From contig JBJELO010000103.1 in NCBI GenBank assembly GCA_051879195.1, positions 1 through 13,976 of the forward strand: DNA of 13,976 nt, given 5' to 3'. This document shows positions 5,503 to 12,401 of the stretch, piece by piece. This stretch comes from TWA4 sp051879195. Its GTDB lineage: Bacteria > Bacillota > Clostridia > Lachnospirales > Lachnospiraceae. How positions within the stretch are numbered: the stretch's first letter is position 1; each line of letters opens with the position of its first letter. The position numbers and the translations under genes are program-made. The notes under the pieces were generated by a model that was given only the letters and a program-made list of their open reading frames with translations, made no database searches and was not told the DNA's origin.

Positions 5503-7017
5503 ATGAATACGGTATGGACTAAAAAAATCAAGAGAATTCTGATTATTTTTATGATTTTTCTGACGGTATCAACTGTGGCGGACACCGTGCCGGTTATAAC
5601 AGCAGAAGCAGCGACTGTGAAGGCATAATCAATCCGGCTGAATTACTCTGCTTATGCGCTGAAAAAGGGAAAAACAGTTACACTGAAAGCATCTGTTTCT
5701 CCTGCCAATACAACGCAAAAGAAGATTGTATGGACAACGAACAATAAGTCCGTAGCAACAGTCAATTCAAAAGGTGTCGTAAAAGGGCTTAAAAACGGAG
5801 TTGCTTACATTACGGCAACTGTAAAAGGTACAACCATTCGTGCTTCATGCAGAGTAAGTGTGGGAACACCGGTTACGAAGGTTTCTGTAAACAAATCCAG
5901 GGTAACGGTTCATGTGGGCAGCACATTTACGATAAAAGCAACAGTTTCACCAGAGACTGCAACGGACAAGAGCGTAGCTTATTCTACATCTGATCCGGAT
6001 ATTGCATCAGTAAACAGCAAGGGTAAAATTACCGGCAAAAAGGCAGGAACCGCTGTCATCACGGTAAAGGCCGGAGACGGAAGCGGAAAGAAGGCTGCTG
6101 TGAGGGTTACTGTGAAAAATGTTGAGGTTGCGTCAGTTAAAGTAACAGTGGACAGTACTCTGCTTTCAGTTGGAGATAAGACAAAGGCTGCGGCAAAACT
6201 TTCACCATCCAATGCAACCATTAAAACGGTACAATGGTCAAGCAGTGCACCGGGTGTGGCATCGGTAGATGCAAAAGGAGTAATCAGAGCCGGATCGGCG
6301 GGGGTTGCTGAGATTACAGCGACTGCACATAACGGGAAAAAGAGCAGCTGCCGGGTTATCGTAAAGCCGGTGGACAAAGCGGAACTTCTTCCTCTGACAG
6401 GGAGATATCTCAACGAAGACGGCGAATACCGGGATTTTATGAATATTGCTCTGCTTGAAGACGGTGATGATGTTCAGCAGGTCCTTCTGACAGGAGCGCC
6501 TTTGGAATTTACATTCTGGGATTCAGTTATATTTGATACAAGATATGCGGGTATTACTTATGAAGTTTTTTCTGAGGATTTTCAGTATTTTCTTGCCATA
6601 CAGGCGGGGGATACCCGTCTGGCACTGTACCCTCTGGTATATGAGATGGATGCGCTTTTCTGTTTTATAAAGGACATAAAAGATGGCGATAATTGTATTG
6701 TCGATATCTCTCAATGTTATTACCGCGAAGAAAATGGCCGTATCTGTTATATTCTGGAAGTGTCTGGTGAAAATGAAAGTATGGGAACGGATATTGAGCC
6801 TGTTTTCTACAGAGATGACGTAACAGGTTTCCATTATGAGCCGGTAGAAAATTCAACAATGGGGATCGGAAAGCTGACCGTTTACTGGAAATCGCAGGCA
6901 CCGGTTTACTGGGTAAGATATAAACAGCAGCTCAGGGAACCTAAACTGGAAAATATATCATCGGATGGTTCTGCGTTCCGCGAGCCTCAATGCGAATGTA
7001 CTTCTTTGGGAGAATGA
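5503..7017 (+). pseudogene. Secreted BIG2 (bacterial Ig-like) repeat protein, interrupted by an in-frame stop
   Basis: Read in a single frame, this is a 505-codon gene for an exported protein. GAGGTGA (5491-5497) precedes ATG 5503. Codons 1-36 encode a signal peptide: KKIKR, a hydrophobic stretch ILIIFMIFL, and a likely cleavage site at AEA. Codon 42 is TAA (5626-5628). The frame continues without a shift directly into three BIG2 domains, at about 5638-5856, 5866-6117 and 6124-6366, each with the typical VTLKASVSP / W.S / VA.V..KG pattern. A C-terminal region of about 215 residues of unknown family follows. A single base change (for example AAA or CAA to TAA) explains the break. Re-initiation at GTG 5860 lacks a ribosome binding site and would remove the signal peptide. 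The role is probably cell-surface adhesion or wall association; a sequencing error is possible. Confidence 0.8.
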
Positions 7018-7027
7018 AATGATAAAG

Positions 7028-7085
7028 CCATGATATGAACTGCGGATGGATCGCTGCTTCCCCGGGTTCCATATCATGGTTTTTT
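7028..7085 (+). terminator. Intrinsic terminator after the BIG2 gene
   Basis: CCATGATATG (7028-7037) pairs perfectly with CATATCATGG (7070-7079), and six T (7080-7085) follow at once. The 32-base loop can pair further (AAC with GTT beyond a bulge). It starts 10 bases after the stop codon and separates the BIG2 and molybdopterin-binding genes from the selenium operon. Confidence 0.9.
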
Positions 7086-7148
7086 CGTTTCACCGTTTAT
7101 TTATGGGCAAAAAACTGTTTTTTCGGGATGATAAATGTCAACATTCTG

Positions 7149-7176
7149 TTACATTTGCCGGTCTGTGAGGTATAAT
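7149..7176 (+). promoter_or_regulatory. Putative promoter of the selenium/molybdenum accessory operon
   Basis: A perfect -10 hexamer TATAAT (7171-7176) has a poor but recognisable -35 at 7148-7154 (GTTACA or TTACAT, 16-17 bases upstream). Expected transcript start is near 7183, about 65 bases before the first gene. The region lies just after the terminator at 7028-7085, which supports independent transcription of the operon. Confidence 0.6.
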
Positions 7177-7249
7177 GGTTGCACTTAATGGCCGGTTTTG
7201 GTAAAATATGTGAAGTGATGCATTTACTTTATTCAGGAAGGAGGGGCAT

Positions 7250-7486
7250 ATGCGTAAAAAGGTACCGACGCTGGTGATTACGTTTGCGACGACTACCAGA
7301 GCAATGAAGATGGAGACCTGCTGCAAGGAAGCGGGGGCCCCCGGGAGAATTATCCCGGTTCCGGGAGAAATCACTGCGGGCTGCGGGCTGGCATGGAGCG
7401 CAAAGCCTGAAGACAGAAAAGTTCTGGAACAGCTGATGGAACAGAATCAACTGGAAGCAGAAGGCTTTTTTGAAATTATGTTCTGA
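7250..7486 (+). CDS. DUF3343 family protein (putative Se/S carrier-like)
   Basis: This small 78-residue protein belongs to the DUF3343 family, described as a putative selenium/sulfur carrier-like domain often found next to YedF and selenium genes. It opens with a beta strand (TLVITFATTTRAMKME), has a vicinal cysteine pair at C24-C25, then PVPGEITAGCGLAW with C45 in a Gly-Cys-Gly turn. These are the likely chemically active positions. GGAAGGAGGGG immediately upstream is a very strong ribosome binding site. It is the first gene after the promoter at 7149-7176, and the next gene starts 20 bases after its stop. The role in selenium transfer is inferred from family and location. Confidence 0.82.
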   Translation: MRKKVPTLVITFATTTRAMKMETCCKEAGAPGRIIPVPGEITAGCGLAWSAKPEDRKVLEQLMEQNQLEAEGFFEIMF

Positions 7487-7506
7487 AATGTTAGGAGTAT
7501 AATACA

Positions 7507-8715
7507 ATGGATAAAAAAAGAAGTAAATTAAAAATTGCACTGACTGCCATTCTGCTGATTGTGGCTGCAATCTGGCTGTTTTTCAGCTTTGCACCGTCAA
7601 AATATAAGAATGCAGTTATAAAAGAGGTTTCGACCTGGCCGATAGTAAGAAAGATTGTCGGCATGACAGTGCAGGATGATTATGAGAAAAAGGTTATGGA
7701 TGAAAGCTTTGATGCCAATCAGGTGGAAGTGAATCAGCATGTGGCGAAAAAGCTGACCGGTTATACCAATATTGCTCTGTTCGGTCTGGATTCGAGGAAT
7801 GCGGAGATGAATATCGGAACCCACAGTGATTCCATTATGGTGGTAAGCATTAATAATGATACGAATGCAGTCCGCATTGCTTCTGTTTACCGGGATACCA
7901 TGCTGAAAGTTACAAATCCGGAAGGAAAGGTTGCCTATACAAAAGCCAATCAGGGATTTTTCCGGGGAGGTGCGGAAGGCGCACTGTCCATGCTGAACAC
8001 CAACCTGGATCTGGATATTACCGATTATGTGACCATCAATTTCTCCGGTCTGACGGAGATTATTGACAGTCTGGGCGGTCTGGATCTCAACATTACCAAA
8101 CAGGAACGGAAATATATTAATTTCTACCTGATCGAAACCCGTAAGATTACCGGTATGGAATGTGAAGATGTGGCGGAATACGGAGATGTGCATCTGAACG
8201 GTCTGCAGGCGACAGCTTTCTGCCGGATTCGTTATACGCCTTTTTATGACGAGGAAGGCAATAAATACAGCGATGATCTGGGCAGGACGGCGCGGCAGCG
8301 GTTCATCATTTCCAAGATTGTGGAAAAGGTTAAAAAAGCCGGCGTCACGGAAGCGCTTTCCCTTGCTCAGGATGTTATGAATAAAAATGCGGAGGGAAAT
8401 CCGTTTATAAAGACCAGTCTGAGTTATAATGATATTATGGACCTGATTCCTGTCATGATCGATTATAATATTGAAGATGCCACAGGATTCCCATTTACGC
8501 TGGATACGCCTACGATCAATGGAGAAAGCATGGTAGTAGCTCAGGGATTGTCCTACAATGTGCAAAAGCTGCATGAATTCCTGTTTGATGAAAAAGATTA
8601 TCAGGTTTCACAGGAAGTTCAGGAAATCAGTGATTATATTATGGATTATACAGGTCTGGGTGAGGTCAGACTGAGTGAGGATAAACCGGAGGAGTCAACG
8701 GAAAGTGAAGAATAG
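7507..8715 (+). CDS. LytR-CpsA-Psr (LCP) family cell-wall ligase
   Basis: LCP proteins sit in the cytoplasmic membrane and transfer undecaprenyl-phosphate-linked glycopolymers such as teichoic acids or capsule to peptidoglycan. This 402-residue protein has a short positive N-terminus, one membrane segment (about residues 8-28) and an extracellular LCP domain from about 86. Conserved acidic and basic positions are visible: FGLDSR around D95, HSDSIM around D108, SVYRDT around R129-D130, then LNGLQATAFCRIRY and LGRTARQRFI. The C-terminus is Glu/Ser-rich. TAGGAGT precedes the ATG. It lies between DUF3343 and yedF with gaps of 20 and 45 bases and so appears co-transcribed with selenium genes, a pairing with no obvious functional reason. 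The family assignment is firm; the polymer it transfers cannot be read from the sequence. Confidence 0.92.
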   Translation: MDKKRSKLKIALTAILLIVAAIWLFFSFAPSKYKNAVIKEVSTWPIVRKIVGMTVQDDYEKKVMDESFDANQVEVNQHVAKKLTGYTNIALFGLDSRNAEMNIGTHSDSIMVVSINNDTNAVRIASVYRDTMLKVTNPEGKVAYTKANQGFFRGGAEGALSMLNTNLDLDITDYVTINFSGLTEIIDSLGGLDLNITKQERKYINFYLIETRKITGMECEDVAEYGDVHLNGLQATAFCRIRYTPFYDEEGNKYSDDLGRTARQRFIISKIVEKVKKAGVTEALSLAQDVMNKNAEGNPFIKTSLSYNDIMDLIPVMIDYNIEDATGFPFTLDTPTINGESMVVAQGLSYNVQKLHEFLFDEKDYQVSQEVQEISDYIMDYTGLGEVRLSEDKPEESTESEE

Positions 8716-8760
8716 CAGATGAAGAATCTGTGGATAATAAATGAAAGGCAAGGTAACAAA

Positions 8761-9393
8761 ATGGAAAAAACAGTTAATGCTCTGGGGCTTGCCTGCCCTC
8801 TGCCGGTGGTGGAGACAAAGAAAGCTCTGGAATCCATGACAGAAGCCGGAACGATCACTGTTCTGGTGGACAATGAAATTGCAGTACAGAATGTATCACG
8901 TTTTGCCGGTTCCAGACAGCTGTCGGCAAAATCGGAGAAAACCGGCGAGAAAGAATTCCGCATCGTGATCGATGTACCCGCAGACAAGCTGGGCGGAGGT
9001 GCTGCAGAAGTGCCTGCTGATGAAGCGGAGCCGGTTTGTGTGATGGACGGAAGAAGAAAAGGTATGGTAATTGCCATCGGCAGCAATCAGATGGGCAATG
9101 GAGCGGAAAAACTTGGCAAATCTCTGATGAAGGCTTTTATTTTCGCTCTGACAAAGCAGGATTATCTGCCGGAGACCATGCTCTTCTTCAATTCCGGTGC
9201 ATATCTGACCTGTGAAGGCAGTGATTCTCTGGAGGACATTAAGGAGCTGGAAGCACAGGGTGTTGAAGTTATGACCTGCGGAACCTGCCTGGACTTCTAT
9301 GAATTGAAAGAGAAACTGGCAGTGGGCGGCGTAACCAATATGTATGTGATTGTTGAGAAGATGGAAAAGGCTTCTCTGGTGATTAAACCCTGA
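8761..9393 (+). CDS. yedF: Selenium metabolism protein YedF (TusA-like plus DsrE-like)
   Basis: YedF is a two-domain sulfurtransferase-like protein associated with selenium use. Residues 1-75 form a TusA/SirA-like domain with the signature ACPLPVV, where C12 is the candidate persulfide/selenide cysteine. Residues from about 100 to 210 form a DsrE-like domain (VIAIGSNQMGNG, then MLFFNSGAYLTCEGS) ending in a CGTC motif at C173-C176. I chose ATG 8761 over the in-frame ATG at 8719 because it starts directly at the conserved MEKTVNALGLACPLP and has AAGG upstream. The stop codon overlaps the yqeB start (TGATG), pointing to translational coupling. It probably delivers selenium for the hydroxylase cofactor; this comes from family and neighbours. 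Confidence 0.92.
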   Translation: MEKTVNALGLACPLPVVETKKALESMTEAGTITVLVDNEIAVQNVSRFAGSRQLSAKSEKTGEKEFRIVIDVPADKLGGGAAEVPADEAEPVCVMDGRRKGMVIAIGSNQMGNGAEKLGKSLMKAFIFALTKQDYLPETMLFFNSGAYLTCEGSDSLEDIKELEAQGVEVMTCGTCLDFYELKEKLAVGGVTNMYVIVEKMEKASLVIKP

Positions 9394-10343
9394 TGACTTA
9401 TCTGAAAGACAGACTGGTTGTGGTGCGCGGCGGCGGAGATCTGGCCACCGGCACCATACACAGGCTTCATCGGTGCGGCTTTCCTGTGGTGGTGCTGGAA
9501 AGCAGAAAACCGTCTGCCATACGCAGATATGTTGCATTTTCCGAAGCAGTGTATGAGAATACCATGACCGTTGAAGGGATTACCTGTCGGTATGCGGGCG
9601 ATGTGGACGGCTCTGTTTACAGAGGCAGCTGTACACAGATGACAGCGACAGACCGGGTGGCTTGTGAGGTGCCCGGAGAGATGTCCGGAGAAGTGGATGG
9701 CGGGATGTCCGGCCTGCAGGCGGCAGAGAACAGGATGAAAGAAATTATGGCTAAGGGGGAGATTCCTCTCTTTACAGATCCTGACGGGATGCTCATTGCC
9801 CATTTAAAACCGTGGGCTGTGGTGGATGCCATTATTGCCAAAAAGAATATGGGGACTTCTGCTGATATGGCACCGGTTACCGTAGCTCTGGGGCCCGGAT
9901 TTACGGCGGGGCTCGATGTGAAGATCGTGGTGGAGACAAAACGGGGACACAACCTGGGACGTCTGATCTACGAAGGACAGGCAGTTCCCAACAGCGGAAT
10001 TCCGGGCATCATCGGAGGATACGGCAAAGAGCGTGTGAATCATGCGGAAGCTGACGGTGTGATATACGGAGTCCGTAAAATCAGCGATCTGGTGGAAGCC
10101 GGTGAAACGATTGCTGTAATTCAAACAACGGATGACAGCGGCAATACGTCGCAGGTGGAAGTAAAAGCGAAAATCAAGGGTGTTCTGCGGGGGCTGATCC
10201 GCGATGGTTACGAAGTAACAAAAGGATTTAAAATCGCAGATGTGGATCCGAGGGAATCGGAGAAAAAGAACTGTTTTACCATTTCCGATAAGGCAAGGTG
10301 TATTGCCGGCGGCGTGGTAGAAGCGTTGATGAGTGAACTGTAA
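9393..10343 (+). CDS. yqeB: Selenium-dependent molybdenum hydroxylase system protein YqeB
   Basis: YqeB is a marker protein of selenium-dependent molybdenum hydroxylase clusters, identified by comparative genomics; its biochemical step is not established. This copy has 316 residues. It opens with a dinucleotide-binding-like strand and glycine loop, LVVVRGGGDLATG (G13-G20), followed by PVVVLE. The second half has GPGFTAGLDVKIVVETKRGHNLG and SGIPGIIGGYGKERV, then a short beta-rich barrel-like tail (VEAGETIAVIQ, KIKGVLRGLIRDG). It is read from an ATG overlapping the yedF stop by one base. About 143 bases of A-rich sequence then separate it from yqeC. Confidence 0.9.
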   Translation: MTYLKDRLVVVRGGGDLATGTIHRLHRCGFPVVVLESRKPSAIRRYVAFSEAVYENTMTVEGITCRYAGDVDGSVYRGSCTQMTATDRVACEVPGEMSGEVDGGMSGLQAAENRMKEIMAKGEIPLFTDPDGMLIAHLKPWAVVDAIIAKKNMGTSADMAPVTVALGPGFTAGLDVKIVVETKRGHNLGRLIYEGQAVPNSGIPGIIGGYGKERVNHAEADGVIYGVRKISDLVEAGETIAVIQTTDDSGNTSQVEVKAKIKGVLRGLIRDGYEVTKGFKIADVDPRESEKKNCFTISDKARCIAGGVVEALMSEL

Positions 10344-10498
10344 AGCCGAAAAACAGCAGACTGAAAAAACAGAACAGGAAATCTGCAGAATAAAAAGACT
10401 GTAGAAAAGAAGAACAAAAATAAAAACATAAAATAAAAACATTGCAGAGCAGAAAAACGTAGAACAAAAAACTGTAGAAAAGAAAAGTGATTGAAAAT
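10344..10498 (+). repeat. A-rich, degenerate-repeat spacer between yqeB and yqeC
   Basis: This stretch consists largely of A with few T and contains recurring words: CTGTAGAAAAGAA occurs twice (near 10400 and 10471) and AATAAAAACAT twice in tandem (10419-10442). No open frame has a start and ribosome binding site. The short tail of the operon, at 12311-12342, has related words (ATAAAAAGATATTGCA). It may be a slippage-generated spacer. Confidence 0.55.
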
Positions 10499-11233
10499 AT
10501 GTGCAGAATTGTTGCATATGTGGGTGCAGGAGGCAAAACTTCTTCCGTTCTGGAAGAAGCGGCAAAACTGCATGAAATGGGAAAACGTGTTGTGGTGACA
10601 ACCACAACCCATATGAAATGTCCGGAGATGTGTCCGGAAGGAACCGATCAGCTGACGGAATGTCCTGAGGAGGCTGAACATCTTCTGCAGGCCGGTGAAG
10701 TGGTGTGGTATGGTCACCGTGCGGCAAAAGGCGGATTCGGAGGTCCTTCCCGTGAGGAATGGTCAGCGCTTCGCAGGATGGCAGATGTCATTCTGACAGA
10801 AGCAGATGGTTCCAAACGGCTGCCGGTGAAAGTTCCGGCTCCGCATGAGCCGGTAATTCCGGATTACACGGATCGGATTATCATTGTAATGGGAATGAGT
10901 GGTCTGGGAAGACATATCAGTGAAGCGTGTCACAGGATCCCACTGGTTCTCGATTTACTGAATAAAATGGAAAATGATGTTCTGACAGAAGAGGATTATG
11001 CGATCCTTCTGTCAGAAGGGTATATAGAACCACTGCATCGGAGATTTCCGGCCTGTGAAATGGAAATTTATCTGAATCAGGTGGGAACTCCGACGCTTTT
11101 AGAAGCGGCAGAGCGAATCGGAAGGGCAGTCTGCCAGAAGACAGAACCGCTGCCGGTTCGGTATGTGAACTACTCCCGGGCGCTTTGCCGCACAGGAGAA
11201 ATGAATCATGATGTATCAAATCATAGCAAATGA
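10499..11233 (+). CDS. yqeC: Selenium-dependent hydroxylase accessory protein YqeC
   Basis: YqeC is another protein confined mostly to selenium-dependent molybdenum hydroxylase clusters. The sequence begins with a P-loop-like motif VGAGGKTSS (residues 8-16 from ATG 10499), a second strand with VVTTTTHM, then ILTEADGSKRLPVKVPAPHEPVIP, a conserved acidic/basic block, and IIVMGMSGLGR. This is consistent with a small nucleotide-binding protein. The start is uncertain: ATG 10499 and the in-frame GTG 10487 both lack a good ribosome binding site, and I prefer the ATG because it opens close to the P-loop. The 3' end overlaps xdhC by 26 bases, so those two are probably coupled. The role in selenium cofactor insertion is inferred. 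Confidence 0.88.
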   Translation: MCRIVAYVGAGGKTSSVLEEAAKLHEMGKRVVVTTTTHMKCPEMCPEGTDQLTECPEEAEHLLQAGEVVWYGHRAAKGGFGGPSREEWSALRRMADVILTEADGSKRLPVKVPAPHEPVIPDYTDRIIIVMGMSGLGRHISEACHRIPLVLDLLNKMENDVLTEEDYAILLSEGYIEPLHRRFPACEMEIYLNQVGTPTLLEAAERIGRAVCQKTEPLPVRYVNYSRALCRTGEMNHDVSNHSK

Positions 11234-12299
11234 AATTATAAACAGAAAAAAAGTCAGGCTGTCCGTTGTGTTAAACGGAGAGAATAAAGGGAAACAGATC
11301 GTATTTAACGAGAGAAATGAAATCTGTCTGGCAGATGATGGGATGCCCGAAAAGCTGGCCAATGAAATCTGGAAACAGAACGGCACAGGAACCATCCGCA
11401 TGCTGGATAAGGTTGATCTGAATCAGCTGGACATGCAGACACTGGAAGCGCTGATGTCGCCGGGCGTATCAGAAAACGGGCCGGTAACAGAAGTTTTTAC
11501 GGAAGTATTTACGGCGGAACCGGAGCTGGTTATCTTCGGAGGCGGCCATGTGGCAATACCTGTCTGCCATATGGCGGCTATGACCGGCTTTCATGTCACA
11601 ATCGTGGAAGACCGGCCGGATATGATTACAAAAGAACGCTTCCCCAACGCTGCCAATGTCATCTGTCAGCCTTTCGAGGATCTGTCATCCATACTGGAAA
11701 AGCAGGGAGAGAACAGCTTTTATGTCATCGTAACAAGAGGGCACAAGTATGATCAGATCTGTCTGGAACAGGTTCTGCGCCATGAATATACGTATCTGGG
11801 CGTAATCGGAAGCCGCCGCAAAGTAGCGCAATGCCGGGAACTTCTTCGTGAGCACGGATTCCGCAATGCGGAAATTGCATCGATTCATATGCCCATTGGG
11901 CTGAATATCGGTGCACAGTCGCCGGAAGAGATTGCAGTAAGCATACTGGCCGAGATGATTCAGGAAAAAAACCGCAGACAGGCGGACAGTTCTCCTCTTG
12001 CTATCTGGGAATGGATTGCATCACATCCGGGAGAACGGGTGGTGATGGCCACTATAATAGAAAAAAAGGGTTCCGCACCCCGCGGAGTCGGAAGTCGTAT
12101 GCTCTGTCTGAAGGGTGGAACCATTATAGGAACCATAGGCGGCGGTGTGCTGGAATATGCGGTCATACAGGCAGCAGCGAAGATGAAGGAAGATGAAATG
12201 AAAACCTGCTGGTTCAATCTGAGCAATGAGGCAGGCGCACAGCTGGGTATGGTGTGCGGAGGCTCTGTGCGGGTACTGATGCAGGAAATCATGTTGTAA
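11208..12299 (+). CDS. xdhC: XdhC-family molybdenum cofactor insertion protein, domains in reversed order
   Basis: XdhC proteins bind molybdenum cofactor, promote its final sulfuration or selenation and hand it to xanthine dehydrogenase-type enzymes. This 363-residue protein has a beta-rich N-terminal part (1-100), a Rossmann XdhC_C-type domain (about 105-250; LVIFGGGHVAIP at 108-118, VEDRPDM, VTRGHKYD, LGVIGSRRK, IHMPIGLNIGA), and then a CoxI-type domain (about 265-360; KGSAPRGVGSRML at 287-299, GTIGGGVLE at 308-316, GMVCGG at 347-352 with C350). In classical XdhC the CoxI part comes first. CAGGAGA (11193-11199) supports ATG 11208, which overlaps yqeC. It is the last gene before the operon terminator. 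C350 is the likely cofactor-handling cysteine (inference). Confidence 0.9.
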   Translation: MMYQIIANEIINRKKVRLSVVLNGENKGKQIVFNERNEICLADDGMPEKLANEIWKQNGTGTIRMLDKVDLNQLDMQTLEALMSPGVSENGPVTEVFTEVFTAEPELVIFGGGHVAIPVCHMAAMTGFHVTIVEDRPDMITKERFPNAANVICQPFEDLSSILEKQGENSFYVIVTRGHKYDQICLEQVLRHEYTYLGVIGSRRKVAQCRELLREHGFRNAEIASIHMPIGLNIGAQSPEEIAVSILAEMIQEKNRRQADSSPLAIWEWIASHPGERVVMATIIEKKGSAPRGVGSRMLCLKGGTIIGTIGGGVLEYAVIQAAAKMKEDEMKTCWFNLSNEAGAQLGMVCGGSVRVLMQEIML

Positions 12300-12343
12300 A
12301 TGGAAGAATACTGTATGTAAATAAAAAGATATTGCATGCAAAT

Positions 12344-12386
12344 GGAAAAACCGGAGAAAACCGCGCGTGTTATCTCCGGTTTTTCC
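12344..12386. terminator. Bidirectional intrinsic terminator between the operon and the Rpn gene
   Basis: GGAAAAACCGGAGA (12344-12357) pairs perfectly with TCTCCGGTTTTTCC (12373-12386) around a 15-base loop. The arms carry five A on one side and five T on the other, so it can terminate the plus-strand selenium operon (ending 12299) and the minus-strand Rpn gene (ending 12402). Confidence 0.9.
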
Positions 12387-12401
12387 GGAATGCAGCAGAA
12401 A

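Noticed and set aside
5626..5628. Recoding of the interrupting stop as selenocysteine, suggested by the nearby selenium genes
   Set aside because: The codon is TAA, not TGA, and the selenium system here concerns a labile cofactor and not selenocysteine.
5860..7017. Independent gene starting at GTG 5860
   Set aside because: No ribosome binding site, no signal peptide, and it starts at a BIG2 boundary in the same frame as the upstream signal peptide; it is the 3' part of an interrupted gene.
7597..8574. 325-residue minus-strand open frame
   Set aside because: It is antisense to the LCP gene, with no recognisable domain.
8719..8760. Upstream ATG extending YedF by 14 residues
   Set aside because: The extension has no conserved content, and the family N-terminus begins at 8761.
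9804..10727. 307-residue minus-strand open frame, Phe/Leu-rich
   Set aside because: The Phe-rich part is simply the reverse complement of the A-rich spacer; the flanks are antisense to yqeB and yqeC.
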